Shown: positions 17,929-27,317, numbered from the stretch's first letter. The stretch: DNA of 64,000 nt from Streptomyces sp. Alt3 (GCF_030719215.1 NZ_CP120983.1:186001-250000), one strand, 5' to 3'. Notes: generated from the letters alone by a model not told the origin. Numbers and translations: made by a program.

Positions 17929-18381
17929 TCACTGGTCGCCGTACATGAGTGAACCGGGGGTGGTGAGCAGTTCCCCGGTCTCCAGCCAGGTCTTCAGGCC
18001 GGAGAGGATCATCGGCCATCCTCCGTACAGCTCCGCGTCGGCACCGTCGCGGAGCTCGTCGTGTGTGACGGTCAGCCGACAGGAGTCCCCTACGGGCTCG
18101 ATCTCCCAGGTGATGCGGGTCGCCCCCTCGTTCCTCACCTCGTCGCTCCAGAGCGCCACCATGCTCTGCACGAGCTTGCGCGGCGGATCGACCTCCAGAT
18201 TCTGCCCCTCGCCCAGCGGGCCGGGGGCACCGGGCGAACCCATCTCGAAGCGTGAGCCCTCGGTCCAGTCCGAGACGACGCGGGCGCCGAAGTTGTACCT
18301 GCTTCTGATCTCGGGATCGGTGATCGCCTCCCAGAGACGCTCGGGAGTGGTACGGATGTAGATCTCGAAGACCTTCTCCAT
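17929..18381 (-). CDS. SRPBCC/AHSA1-type protein, remnant partner of a broken ArsR domain
   Basis: A 150-residue SRPBCC domain starting [30 protein letters not shown] and [16 protein letters not shown] are typical of the AHSA1-like proteins paired with ArsR repressors. It has no stop between it and the upstream ArsR-like reading frame, so the ancestor was probably one ArsR-SRPBCC fusion. Upstream that frame now carries a nonsense codon and a frameshift. The domain itself is intact and can start at ATG 18381 (or GTG 18477). Regulation by the ArsR half is lost, if translated at all. Confidence 0.75.
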   Translation of the reverse strand: MEKVFEIYIRTTPERLWEAITDPEIRSRYNFGARVVSDWTEGSRFEMGSPGAPGPLGEGQNLEVDPPRKLVQSMVALWSDEVRNEGATRITWEIEPVGDSCRLTVTHDELRDGADAELYGGWPMILSGLKTWLETGELLTTPGSLMYGDQ

Positions 18382-18686
18382 GGGATTCTCCAGTCGGCTC
18401 TCGATGTCGCTGAGCCCGGCTGCCCAGGGCTCGGCGTACCTGCTCACCCACCGGTCGTGGACGAGCCGGGTGGGCACCGGGTTCAGGAAGTGGGGCTTAT
18501 CCCGCCCTCGCCGTCGTGTGGCGGCCGGCCCGCCGCCTCCAGCAGCTCGAGGTGCTTCATGGGCGCGGACCGCGTGATCTCGGAGCGGGCCTCCGGTGCA
18601 CCCAGTGTCTGCCCGTCGTCACGGAACAGCTCGTCGAGCAGGCTGCGTCATGTCGGATCAGCTGGAGCTTCGAACACACCGTCCAT
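18382..18686 (-). pseudogene. Decayed ArsR-family winged-helix domain
   Basis: From ATG 18686 the frame reads MDGVFEAPADPT, then a stop (TGA at 18648-18650) exactly where family members have the second Arg of DPTRR; CGA to TGA explains it. Translation in that frame continues LLDELFRDDGQTLGAPEARS and PMKHLELLEAAG, typical ArsR sequence. Near 18520-18530, in a CGGCC tract, the frame shifts; the next frame gives [16 protein letters not shown] and then [16 protein letters not shown], the usual end of the HTH part. Both lesions are needed to explain the sequence. The recognition-helix area also differs from family norm (ITRSAP). Confidence 0.75.
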
Positions 18687-18760
18687 TCGGCCGAACCGGT
18701 GACCCTCCGGTCAGAGGTCCACGCGGACGAGTCGTCTTGGAGCCGCCCGTCGGGACGCGG

Positions 18761-18772
18761 TGAATTGATTCA
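18761..18772. promoter_or_regulatory. LacI-type operator, distal copy, upstream of rhaI
   Basis: TGAATTGATTCA is a 12-base near-palindrome. It shares TGAA and GATTCA with a second site at 18839-18850, and both resemble the TGAAnCGnTTCA core of LacI-family operators. It lies about 27 bases before the -35 box. Confidence 0.55.
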
Positions 18773-18798
18773 AATCCAGAAGAAACCTGACCAGCTGC

Positions 18799-18828
18799 TT
18801 GACGAGCAGCAGTGCCCAAACCTAGCGT
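18799..18828 (+). promoter_or_regulatory. Candidate rha operon promoter
   Basis: TTGACG (18799-18804) and TAGCGT (18823-18828) have an 18-base spacer and match the vegetative sigma consensus of Streptomyces fairly well. Predicted transcription start is about 18835. The pair of LacI-type operators flanks it: one upstream, one over the predicted start. It drives rhaI, rhaD and rhaB. Confidence 0.55.
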
Positions 18829-18838
18829 ACGTTCCGGA

Positions 18839-18850
18839 TGAAACGATTCA
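18839..18850. promoter_or_regulatory. LacI-type operator, proximal copy, at rhaI
   Basis: TGAAACGATTCA, a 12-base near-palindrome with a central CG, matches the LacI-family core closely. It sits just past the predicted transcription start, where a bound repressor would block initiation. Its centre is 78 bases from the distal copy, a spacing compatible with looping. Confidence 0.6.
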
Positions 18851-18899
18851 CATCCCCGATCGTGACCGGTCGCCGGATGACTCTGCTTACGAGGTGTTC

Positions 18900-20066
18900 A
18901 TGTCTGATGTGTCGGCCGTCAAGGCAGCTCTGAAGTCTCAGGTCATCGAGACGCCCTCCTGGGGTTACGGCAACTCCGGAACCCGCTTCAAGGTCTTCGC
19001 CCAGCCCGGTGTCCCGCGGGACCCCTTCGAGAAGCTGGCGGACGCGGCGCAGGTGCACGCCCACACCGGGGTCGCTCCCAAGGTGTCGCTGCACATTCCG
19101 TGGGACAGGGTGGAGGACTACGCGGCACTGACCCGGTACGCCGAGGAGCTCGGACTGCGGATCGGTGCGATCAACTCCAACGTCTTCCAGGACGACGACT
19201 TCAAGCTGGGCTCGGTCACCCACCCGGACCCCAAGGTCCGCCGCAAGGCCACGGACCATCTGCTCGAGTGCGTCGACATCATGGACGCCACCGGCTCCCC
19301 CGACCTCAAGCTGTGGTTCTCGGACGGCACCAACTATCCGGGGCAGGACGACATCGCGGGCCGCCAGGACCGGCTGGCGGAAGCCTTGGCCGAGGTCTAC
19401 GAACGGCTCGGCGACGACCAGCGCATGCTGCTGGAGTACAAGCTCTTCGAGCCCGCCTTCTACACCACCGACGTCCCGGACTGGGGCACCTCGTACGCCC
19501 ACTGCCTCAAGCTGGGGCCGAAGGCCCAGGTCGTCGTCGACACCGGCCATCATGCGCCGGGCACCAACATCGAGTTCATCGTGGCCTTCCTCCTGCGTGA
19601 GGGGAAGCTCGGCGCGTTCGACTTCAACTCCCGCTTCTACGCCGACGACGACCTGATGGCGGGAGCCGCCGACCCGTTCCAGCTGTTCCGGATCATGCAC
19701 GAGGTGGTCAAGAACGGCGGGCTGAAGACCGAGACCAACGTCAACTTCATGCTCGACCAGTGCCACAACATCGAGGCGAAGATCCCGGCCGTCATCCGCT
19801 CGGTCACCAACGTCCAGGAAGCGACCGCCAAGGCGCTGCTGATCGACACCGAGGCGCTGTCCGCCGCCCAGCGCTCCGGTGACGTCCTCGCTTCCAACGG
19901 GGTGCTGATGGACGCGTTCAACACGGACGTACGGCCGCTGCTCGCCGAGGTCCGCGAGGAGCTCGGGCTGGCCCGCGACCCGTTCGCGGCCTACCTCGCC
20001 TCCGGCAACCAGGAGCGCATCGCCGCCGACCGCGTCGGCGGGGAGCAGGCGGGCTGGGGCGCCTGA
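18900..20066 (+). CDS. rhaI: L-rhamnose isomerase
   Basis: A 388-residue TIM-barrel sugar isomerase of the Pseudomonas stutzeri type, converting L-rhamnose to L-rhamnulose. Seen are SLHIPWDRVEDY, INSNVFQDDDFKLGS, LKLWFSDGTNYPGQDD, EYKLFEPAFYTTD, VVDTGHHAPGTNIEF and FDFNSRFYADDD; the Glu, Asp and His residues are the metal ligands of this family. GAGGTG precedes ATG 18900. It is the first gene of the operon, followed by aldolase-dehydrogenase and kinase. No transporter or regulator of the operon is in the window. Confidence 0.95.
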   Translation: MSDVSAVKAALKSQVIETPSWGYGNSGTRFKVFAQPGVPRDPFEKLADAAQVHAHTGVAPKVSLHIPWDRVEDYAALTRYAEELGLRIGAINSNVFQDDDFKLGSVTHPDPKVRRKATDHLLECVDIMDATGSPDLKLWFSDGTNYPGQDDIAGRQDRLAEALAEVYERLGDDQRMLLEYKLFEPAFYTTDVPDWGTSYAHCLKLGPKAQVVVDTGHHAPGTNIEFIVAFLLREGKLGAFDFNSRFYADDDLMAGAADPFQLFRIMHEVVKNGGLKTETNVNFMLDQCHNIEAKIPAVIRSVTNVQEATAKALLIDTEALSAAQRSGDVLASNGVLMDAFNTDVRPLLAEVREELGLARDPFAAYLASGNQERIAADRVGGEQAGWGA

Positions 20067-20133
20067 GCCCCGCTCCCCCGCCCATGCACGTCCAGCCGCA
20101 CCCGCCCGTCCCCCTCTTCCCGAAGGAACACTC

Positions 20134-22179
20134 ATGACGTCCGCGACGCACGCCGAAGTCGCCGCGCTCCTGGAGCGCGCCCACCGGATCGGCTCCGACC
20201 CCCGCAACACGAACTACGCCGGTGGCAACGCCTCGGCCAAGGCGACGGAAGCCGATCCGGTCACCGGCGGAGAGGCCGAACTCCTCTGGGTCAAGGGCTC
20301 GGGCGGGGACCTCGGCACGCTGACCGAGGCCGGTCTCGCCGTGCTCCGTCTGGACCGGGTGCGGGCGCTCAAGGACGTGTACCCGGGGGTGGAACGCGAG
20401 GACGAGATGGTCTCCGCGTTCGACTACTGCCTGCACGGCAAGGGGGGCGCGGCCCCGTCGATCGACACCGCGATGCACGCGCTCGTCGAGGCCGCGCACG
20501 TCGACCATCTGCACCCGGACTCGGGGATCGCGCTGGCGTGCGCGGCCGACGGAGAGAAGCTGACCGCCGAGTGCTTCGGCGACAAGGTCGCCTGGGTCGG
20601 CTGGCGCCGCCCCGGCTTCCAGCTGGGACTCGACATCGCGGCCGTCAAGGAGGCCAACCCCCGGGCGGTCGGAGTGATCCTCGGCGGCCACGGCATCACC
20701 GCCTGGGGTGACACCTCCGAGGAGTGCGAGCGAAACGCCCTCTGGATGATCCGCACCGCGGAGACGTTCCTGGAGGAGCGCGGAAGGCCCGAGCCCTTCG
20801 GCCCGGTCATCCCCGGCCGGGAGGCCCTGGAAGGGGATGCCCGGCGAGAGCGGGCCGCCGCTCTCGCGCCGGTGATCCGCGGTCTGGCGTCCACGGACCG
20901 CCCGCAGGTGGGGCACTTCACCGACGCGGCGCCCGTGCTGGACTTCCTCTCCCGTGCCGAGCACCCCCGTCTCGCCGCGCTCGGCACGTCCTGCCCTGAC
21001 CACTTCCTCCGGACGAAGGTCAGCCCCCTGGTCCTCGACCTGCCGGCGGACGCACCGCTGGAGGAGGCGGTGGCACGGCTCGGGGTGCTGCACGAGGAGT
21101 ACCGGGAGGCGTACCGCTCGTACTACGAGCGTCATGCCGCACCGGACTCTCCGGCGATGCGCGGAGCGGACCCGGCGATCGTGCTGGTGCCGGGTGTCGG
21201 CATGTTCTCGTTCGGCAAGGACAAGCAGACCGCCCGTGTCGCCGGGGAGTTCTACCTCAACGCGATCAACGTGATGCGCGGCGCCGAGGCCGTGTCCACG
21301 TACGCGCCGATCGAGGAGTCCGAGAAGTTCCGCATCGAGTACTGGGAGCTGGAGGAGGCCAAACTGCGGCGGATGCCGAAGCCGAAGGCCCTGGCCACGC
21401 GGGTCGCACTGGTCACCGGCGCCGGGTCGGGCATCGGCAAGGCCATCGCGCACCGCCTCGTCGGGGAGGGGGCGTGCGTGGTCGTCGCGGACCTGAACGC
21501 GGAGAACGCGGCGGCTGTCGCAGAGGACCTCGGCGGTCCGGACAAGGCCGTCGCGGTGACGGTCGACGTCACGTCCGAGGAGCAGATCGTCGAGGCGTTC
21601 AAGGCAGCCGCGCTCGCCTTCGGAGGCGTGGACCTGGTCGTGAACAATGCCGGGATCTCCATCTCCAAGCCACTGCTGGAGACTTCGGCCCGGGACTGGG
21701 ACCTTCAGCACGACATCATGGCGCGCGGTTCGTTCCTGGTCTCGCGCGAGGCGGCCCGGGTGATGCGGGCGCAGGGCCTGGGCGGCGACATCGTCTACAT
21801 CGCCTCCAAGAACGCCGTGTTCGCCGGTCCGAACAACATCGCCTACTCGGCGACCAAGGCCGACCAGGCCCATCAGGTACGCCTGCTGGCGGCCGAGCTG
21901 GGTGAGCACGGAATCCGTGTCAACGGGGTCAATCCGGACGGCGTCGTACGCGGCTCCGGCATCTTCGCGGCAGGCTGGGGAGCCCAGCGTGCGGCGACCT
22001 ACGGCATCGAGGAGGAGAAACTGGGCGAGTTCTACGCCCAGCGCACCATCCTCAAGCGGGAGGTGCTCCCGGAGCACGTCGCCAACGCCGTCTTCGCCCT
22101 GACGGGCGGGGACCTCACACACACCACCGGCCTCCACATCCCCGTCGACGCCGGTGTGGCGGCGGCGTTCCTGCGCTGA
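20134..22179 (+). CDS. rhaD: Bifunctional L-rhamnulose-1-phosphate aldolase / short-chain dehydrogenase
   Basis: A 681-residue two-domain protein. The N-terminal half (to about residue 420) is a class II aldolase; HLHPDSGIAL and ILGGHGITAW hold the metal-binding histidines. It splits rhamnulose-1-phosphate into dihydroxyacetone phosphate and L-lactaldehyde. The C-terminal SDR (about 425-681) has the NAD(P) loop VTGAGSGIGKAIA, NNAGISISK and the active-site YSATKADQAHQV. It converts lactaldehyde, most likely oxidising it to lactate. GAAGGA lies before the ATG, and 67 bp separate it from rhaI. Confidence 0.93.
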   Translation: MTSATHAEVAALLERAHRIGSDPRNTNYAGGNASAKATEADPVTGGEAELLWVKGSGGDLGTLTEAGLAVLRLDRVRALKDVYPGVEREDEMVSAFDYCLHGKGGAAPSIDTAMHALVEAAHVDHLHPDSGIALACAADGEKLTAECFGDKVAWVGWRRPGFQLGLDIAAVKEANPRAVGVILGGHGITAWGDTSEECERNALWMIRTAETFLEERGRPEPFGPVIPGREALEGDARRERAAALAPVIRGLASTDRPQVGHFTDAAPVLDFLSRAEHPRLAALGTSCPDHFLRTKVSPLVLDLPADAPLEEAVARLGVLHEEYREAYRSYYERHAAPDSPAMRGADPAIVLVPGVGMFSFGKDKQTARVAGEFYLNAINVMRGAEAVSTYAPIEESEKFRIEYWELEEAKLRRMPKPKALATRVALVTGAGSGIGKAIAHRLVGEGACVVVADLNAENAAAVAEDLGGPDKAVAVTVDVTSEEQIVEAFKAAALAFGGVDLVVNNAGISISKPLLETSARDWDLQHDIMARGSFLVSREAARVMRAQGLGGDIVYIASKNAVFAGPNNIAYSATKADQAHQVRLLAAELGEHGIRVNGVNPDGVVRGSGIFAAGWGAQRAATYGIEEEKLGEFYAQRTILKREVLPEHVANAVFALTGGDLTHTTGLHIPVDAGVAAAFLR

Positions 22180-22261
22180 CCGTGTACCACCCCGCCGCGC
22201 CCCGGACGCTGTTCCACGAACGGCCGGGGCGCGGCTTCGTTCGGATCGGATGAGAGTTTCC

Positions 22262-23743
22262 ATGCCTGCGACTTCACGACACGACCCGGTCTTCGCCGCG
22301 GTGGACCTGGGCGCCACCAGCGGCCGGGTGATCACCGGACGGGTCGGCCCGGACGAACTGGTGCTGGCCGAGGCGCACCGCTTCGCCAACACGCCGGTAC
22401 GACTCCCCGACGGCCTCCGCTGGAACGTACTCGCCCTGTACCAGGGCATGCTGGACGGACTGCGTGCGGCGGCTCGCAATGGCCCCGTGACGTCGGTGGG
22501 CATCGACACCTGGGCCGTGGACTACGGTCTCCTGGATGCCGACGGGTCGCTCCTCGGGCTGCCGTTCCACTACCGCGACGGCCGCAACGCCGCCGCTGCC
22601 GAGGAGGTCCTGGCCCGCTGCGACGGGCAGGAGCTGTACGGCGTCAGCGGGCTGCAGCATCTGCCGTTCAACACGGTCTTCCAGTTGGAGGCCCATCGTT
22701 CCTCCGCCCAGTGGTCTGCGGCCCGGACGCTGCTGATGATGCCTGACCTGCTGGTGTACTGGCTGACCGGTGCGGTGGGAGCGGAGGTTACCAACGCGTC
22801 GACGACGGGGCTGTTCGACGCACGTTCCGGTGACTGGTCCGATGAGCTGATGGGACGGCTGGGGCTGGAACGTTCCCTGTTCCCCGCCCTGCGCGAACCG
22901 GGTGCGTCGGCCGGAACCCTTCTTCCGCATGTCGCGGGCTTCACCGGTCTCCCGGCGGACACGCCGGTGACGACGGTCGCCTCGCACGACACCGCTTCGG
23001 CCGTGGCCGCGGTCCCGGCGACCGAACCGGGGTTCGCGTATGTGTCCTGCGGTACCTGGTCGTTGGCCGGTCTCGAACTGGACGCGCCGGTACTGACGGA
23101 GGGGTCGAGGGCGGCGAACTTCACCAACGAGCGCGGTGTGGACGGCACGGTGCGCTTCCTGCGCAACATCATGGGGATGTGGCTGCTGGAGGAGTGCCGG
23201 CGTGCGTGGGAGCGCGACGGCATGCCGACCGGTCTCGAAGCCCTGCTCGCGGACGCGGCGCGGGTGCGGCCGTTCACCGCCGTGATCGACCCGGACGACC
23301 CGGTGTTCCTGGCGCCGGGCGACATGCCGTCCCGGATCGACGCCGCACTCGTCCGGACCGGGCAGCCGCTCCCGGACGGGCCCGGCGGCTATGTGCGATG
23401 TGTGCTGGAGAGCCTGGCGCTGGCACACCGCAGGACGCTGCGTGAGGCAGCCGGGCTGGCGGGCCGCGAGCTGACACGCATCCATCTCGTCGGTGGCGGT
23501 TCCCGCAACGAACTGCTCTGTCAGTGGACCGCCGACGCGACCGGTCTGCCGGTCACGGCGGGGCCCGCCGAGGCCACCGCGCTCGGGAACGTGCTGCTCC
23601 AGGCACGGGCCCACGGGCTGGTGGGCGGGTTGGCGGACATGCGCGGGCTGGTCGCCCGCACCCAGGAACTCCGCCACTACTCACCGCAGGGGGACCCCGC
23701 GGAGTGGGACCGGGCGGCGGACCGCCTGGCGGCGCACGGGTAG
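22262..23743 (+). CDS. rhaB: L-rhamnulokinase
   Basis: A 493-residue FGGY-family sugar kinase that phosphorylates L-rhamnulose at C1. AAVDLGATSGRVITG is the phosphate loop 1; SVGIDTWAVDYGLLD, VASHDTASAVAAVP and HLVGGGSRNELLCQWTAD are the other ATPase motifs. The catalytic Asp lies in the GIDTWAVDYG segment. It closes the operon: RhaI, RhaB and RhaD act in that order in the pathway. The start at 22262 is preferred; an in-frame ATG at 22250 adds MRVS, and neither has a strong ribosome binding site. A hairpin follows the gene. Confidence 0.93.
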   Translation: MPATSRHDPVFAAVDLGATSGRVITGRVGPDELVLAEAHRFANTPVRLPDGLRWNVLALYQGMLDGLRAAARNGPVTSVGIDTWAVDYGLLDADGSLLGLPFHYRDGRNAAAAEEVLARCDGQELYGVSGLQHLPFNTVFQLEAHRSSAQWSAARTLLMMPDLLVYWLTGAVGAEVTNASTTGLFDARSGDWSDELMGRLGLERSLFPALREPGASAGTLLPHVAGFTGLPADTPVTTVASHDTASAVAAVPATEPGFAYVSCGTWSLAGLELDAPVLTEGSRAANFTNERGVDGTVRFLRNIMGMWLLEECRRAWERDGMPTGLEALLADAARVRPFTAVIDPDDPVFLAPGDMPSRIDAALVRTGQPLPDGPGGYVRCVLESLALAHRRTLREAAGLAGRELTRIHLVGGGSRNELLCQWTADATGLPVTAGPAEATALGNVLLQARAHGLVGGLADMRGLVARTQELRHYSPQGDPAEWDRAADRLAAHG

Positions 23744-23752
23744 GCGGCGACG

Positions 23753-23792
23753 CCCCGGGCTCCCGCGGCGACGTGGTCCGCGGGGCCCGGGG
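23753..23792. terminator. Hairpin terminator of the rha operon
   Basis: CCCCGGGCTCCCGCGG pairs with CCGCGGGGCCCGGGG around a 9-base loop with one bulge. It begins 10 bp after rhaB. The rest of the 161-bp gap up to the convergent HIBCH gene is GC-rich and shows no gene. Confidence 0.7.
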
Positions 23793-23904
23793 GTGTCCGC
23801 GTGCACGGCCGGGGGTTCACCGGGCGGGCCGCATCCCGCGGGGCGGGGCGGACCGGACCGGACCTGACGGTTCGGCCCGCCCGTCCCGTGCTCCGGGCTG
23901 GGGA

Positions 23905-24963
23905 TCAGCTCGCGGACAGGCCCAGTTCCCGGTCGCCGAGCGGCTCGAAGTGCCGGGCGACCTCGGCAGCGGTCACCTCCCGGATCTCTGCCGGGGTCCA
24001 CCGCGGCGTGCGGTCCTTGTCGATGATCCGCGCGCGAACGCCTTCCGTGAGGTCATGTCCGGTGAACGCCCGGCAGGAGACACGGAACTCCTGGTCGAGG
24101 ACGGCTTCGAGACTGCCGAGCTGCCCGGCGCGGCGCACGGCGGCGAGCGTTACCTTGAGGGCGGTGGGCGATGCCGTGAGGAGCGCGGCGGCCGTCTCCT
24201 TCGCTGCCGTCACCCCGCTGTTCGACAGCCGGTCGATGATCTCCTCGATGGTGTCGGCGGCGTAGCATTCGTCGACCCATGGGCGCTGAGCGGCCAGTTC
24301 CCCTTCAGGCGCGGTGGTCGCGTAACCGCGCACGGTGTCCTTCACCTCGGTGGGTGTCGTGTTCCGTGCGAGCTCGGTGGTGAGGTCGGCGAGGTGCCGC
24401 GACGGGACAAAATGGTCTGCAAGGCCGCACAGGATGGCGTCGGCGGCACCGATCGTCCGGCCGGTGAGCGCGAGATGGGTGCCGAGTTCCCCCGGAGCCG
24501 CGGCCAGCAGATGGGTACCGCCCACGTCGGGAACGAACCCGATCGCCGTCTCGGGCATCGCGATGCGTGAACGCTCGGTGACGACACGCACGTCGCCGTG
24601 GGCGGACACTCCCACCCCGCCGCCCATCACGATGCCGTCCATCAGCGCCACGTACGGCTTCGGGAACCGGGCGATGCGGGCGTTCAGCCTGTACTCGTCA
24701 CGCCAGAAGTCCACGGAGGCGCTGCGGCCCGAGCGGGCGTCCTCGTAGATCGAGCGGATGTCGCCACCCGCGCAGAGCCCTCTGCCGCCGGCTCCGTCGA
24801 TCACGACGGCGGTGACAGCGTCGTCGTCCGCGGCCCGGACGAGCGCTTCGTCGATGCCGCGCACCATGGTGTGGGTCAGTGCGTTGAGGGCCCGCGGTCG
24901 ATTGAGGGTGATGTGAAGGATGTGACCCTCGGTGTGCAACAGGACGGGCTCGTCCTCGTTCAT
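23905..24963 (-). CDS. 3-hydroxyisobutyryl-CoA hydrolase-like enoyl-CoA hydratase family protein
   Basis: A 352-residue crotonase-fold enzyme. RGLCAGGDIRSIYEDAR and MDGIVMGGGVGVSAHGDV form the oxyanion hole; MPETAIGFVPDVGGTHLLA supplies the Glu and Asp of HIBCH enzymes, which release 3-hydroxyisobutyrate in valine breakdown. The C-terminal extension (SLEAVLDQEFRVSCRAFTGH to FEPLGDREL) is typical of HIBCH length and unlike simple hydratases. ATG 24963 has GGAG 9 bases upstream. It is a single gene; its neighbours are not valine pathway genes. Confidence 0.85.
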   Translation of the reverse strand: MNEDEPVLLHTEGHILHITLNRPRALNALTHTMVRGIDEALVRAADDDAVTAVVIDGAGGRGLCAGGDIRSIYEDARSGRSASVDFWRDEYRLNARIARFPKPYVALMDGIVMGGGVGVSAHGDVRVVTERSRIAMPETAIGFVPDVGGTHLLAAAPGELGTHLALTGRTIGAADAILCGLADHFVPSRHLADLTTELARNTTPTEVKDTVRGYATTAPEGELAAQRPWVDECYAADTIEEIIDRLSNSGVTAAKETAAALLTASPTALKVTLAAVRRAGQLGSLEAVLDQEFRVSCRAFTGHDLTEGVRARIIDKDRTPRWTPAEIREVTAAEVARHFEPLGDRELGLSAS

Positions 24964-25142
24964 GTGTGCGCTCCGGTCAGCCGTGGACGATCTCTCGGTG
25001 CCATTCTGCGGGGGGTGTCGAGGGGCACCGGAGCCGGGTCTCCCGCGGATATCGCTGTGGCACTCCCGCGCGGCGGGCTCGACAATTGACATCCACGGGC
25101 CGCGGCGCCCAGCAGCGCTGCCGGACGAACTCCGGAGCACGC

Positions 25143-27236
25143 ATGACCGACTCTTCACGGCGAGCAGACGGCGAGGCGACGTCGCGTCTCCCGCTCGAAC
25201 GGCGACGTGCCGGCGAGACCGGGACGGCGGAGCGCCTTGCCCTGAACCGGACCGGCAGTTTCGAGTGGGATCTGGACGCCCGGACCGTGGACGTCGACGA
25301 AGCCGGACTGATGGTCTTCGGCCTGGATTCCGCGACCTTCGAGGCCTCGCCCTCGGCCCTGATCGACCGATTGGACGCTACGGACCGGGCCCGCCTGGAG
25401 GCCACCATCGACGAGGCGATGGCCGGTGGGAGCAACTCCTACAGCGTCCACTTCCAGGTGCCCCTGGAGGACGGGACGCACCAGTGGACGCACGTCCAGG
25501 CACGGATCCTGCGCTCCGAGGACGGCCGGGCGCACCGGGTCATCGGTGTCGTGCGGGACGCGACGGCCGAGGTCACCCATTCGGCCTTCGTGCTGGATCT
25601 GGAAAAGCGGCGCCGGCGTCAGGCGAGCATCGTCGAACGCACCACCGCCGCGATGTCACGCGCGGTGACCGTGGACGACGTCACCGCGGCGCTCACCGGT
25701 CCGGGCGGCCTGGTGGGGGTCGGCGCCGACGGGCTCGCCCTGGGGCTGGTGGAGAATTCCACGCTCAGGCTCATCGCGCTCAGCGGCGATTCGGTGGAGG
25801 TTCTGGAAGGCCTCGGGTCGGGGCAACTGGACGCGACGCTACCGCTCGGTGACACGATCCTCAGCGGGCGTCCTCGGTTCATCACCTCGCTGGGGGCACT
25901 CGTCCGGCGCTATCCGGTGCTCGAACCGCACATCGGGGAGCTGCAGTTCCGCGCGGTGGCGTACCTTCCGCTGATCGCTCAGGCCCGTTCGATGGGCGGA
26001 CTCGCCCTCTTCTACCGGGAACGCACGGCCTTCAGCGCGGACGAGAGGATCCTGTGTCTGGGCCTGGCCGCGATCGTGGCCCAGTCCCTGCAGCGGGCGA
26101 TCCTCTTCGACGAGGAGCGCGAATTCGCCACAGGGCTCCAGTCGGCCATGCTCCCCCGGCGCATCCAGGAGATCGAGGGGGGCGAGATCGCGGTCCGCTA
26201 CCACGCCGCGTGGAGCGGGCGCGAGGTCGGCGGCGACTGGTACGACGTGATCACGCTGCCCCGGGGCCGTATCGGTGTGGCGGTGGGCGACGTGCAGGGA
26301 CACGATACCCATGCCGCGGCGATCATGGGCCAGCTGCGGATCGCCCTGCGCGCGTACGCAGCCGAGGGACACCCGCCGGCCACCGTCCTGGCGCGGGCGT
26401 CCCGCTTCCTCGCGGAGCTGGACACCGACCGGTTCGCGACGTCGACCTACGCGCAGGTGGATCTCGCCACCGGAGCGGTGCGGGTGGCGCGCGCCGGGCA
26501 CTTCGGGCCGCTGATCCGGCACACCGATGGTCGGGTCGGTGTTCCCCAGGTGCGTGGGGGACTGCCGCTGGGCATCTCCTCGGACTTCCGTGACGAGGAG
26601 TATCCGGAGACCCGACTCGACCTGGTGCCCGGCGAGACCCTCGTCCTGTACACCGACGGGCTGGTCGAGGAACCTGGCGCGGACGTCGACGCGGGGGTCG
26701 CCGCGCTGATCCACGAGGTGAGCGGGGGACCCGACGGTGCCGAGGCACTCGCGGACCATCTCTCGGACCGGCTGTGGGAACGGTGGGGTTCGGGCGACGA
26801 CGTGGCCCTGCTGGTCCTGCGGCGCAGCCCGGATCTCGGGTCACCGCAGGCTCCCCGGCTGCACCAGTACATCCATCAGGCTGATCCGCAGGGGCTCTCC
26901 GAGGCCCGGTCGATCGTGCGCCAGGCTCTCACGGACTGGGGTCTCGCGGGCCTGGCCGACGACGCCGAGCTGGTCACCGGGGAGTTGCTGGTCAACGTGC
27001 TGCTCCACACGGAGGGCGGGGCGGTACTGACGCTGGAGGTCCTGCCTGAACCGGTTCGGCGCATCAGGCTGTCGGTCCAGGACCGCTCGAGTGTCTGGCC
27101 GCGGCGGCGCACTCCGGGTGAGACGTCGACCTCCGGGCGTGGTCTCCTCCTTCTGGACGCGGTCGCCGAGCGCTGGGGCATCGAGCCCCGCGGCGAGGGC
27201 AAGGCCGTCTGGTGCGAGATCGGCCCCGGCATCTGA
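25143..27236 (+). CDS. PAS-GAF-SpoIIE phosphatase-HATPase regulator
   Basis: A 697-residue cytoplasmic signalling protein. Residues about 35-135 are a PAS fold (GSFEWDLDARTVDVDEAG), about 150-320 a GAF domain, about 335-560 a SpoIIE phosphatase (GREVGGDWYDVI, VGDVQGHDTHAAAIMG, LYTDGLVEEPG, GSGDDVALLVL) and about 575-697 an anti-sigma-type HATPase (ELVTGELLVNVL, then TSGRGLLLLDAV). It combines a phosphatase with a kinase-like domain, as in partner-switching regulators. The targets are unknown. GGAG precedes the ATG by 6 bases. Confidence 0.9.
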   Translation: MTDSSRRADGEATSRLPLERRRAGETGTAERLALNRTGSFEWDLDARTVDVDEAGLMVFGLDSATFEASPSALIDRLDATDRARLEATIDEAMAGGSNSYSVHFQVPLEDGTHQWTHVQARILRSEDGRAHRVIGVVRDATAEVTHSAFVLDLEKRRRRQASIVERTTAAMSRAVTVDDVTAALTGPGGLVGVGADGLALGLVENSTLRLIALSGDSVEVLEGLGSGQLDATLPLGDTILSGRPRFITSLGALVRRYPVLEPHIGELQFRAVAYLPLIAQARSMGGLALFYRERTAFSADERILCLGLAAIVAQSLQRAILFDEEREFATGLQSAMLPRRIQEIEGGEIAVRYHAAWSGREVGGDWYDVITLPRGRIGVAVGDVQGHDTHAAAIMGQLRIALRAYAAEGHPPATVLARASRFLAELDTDRFATSTYAQVDLATGAVRVARAGHFGPLIRHTDGRVGVPQVRGGLPLGISSDFRDEEYPETRLDLVPGETLVLYTDGLVEEPGADVDAGVAALIHEVSGGPDGAEALADHLSDRLWERWGSGDDVALLVLRRSPDLGSPQAPRLHQYIHQADPQGLSEARSIVRQALTDWGLAGLADDAELVTGELLVNVLLHTEGGAVLTLEVLPEPVRRIRLSVQDRSSVWPRRRTPGETSTSGRGLLLLDAVAERWGIEPRGEGKAVWCEIGPGI

Positions 27237-27317
27237 TCACAACGGTGCGACTGCTTCCGTGGTTCCGTACGTGACGAGACGGAACCCGGGGCCGACCCGA
27301 CCCGCGCAGAACGCGGC

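Noticed and set aside
18516..18899. Longer N-terminus for rhaI reaching back to 18516
   Set aside because: This open frame crosses the promoter, both operators and the ArsR remnant. The isomerase family begins at about ATG 18900, which has GAGGTG upstream.
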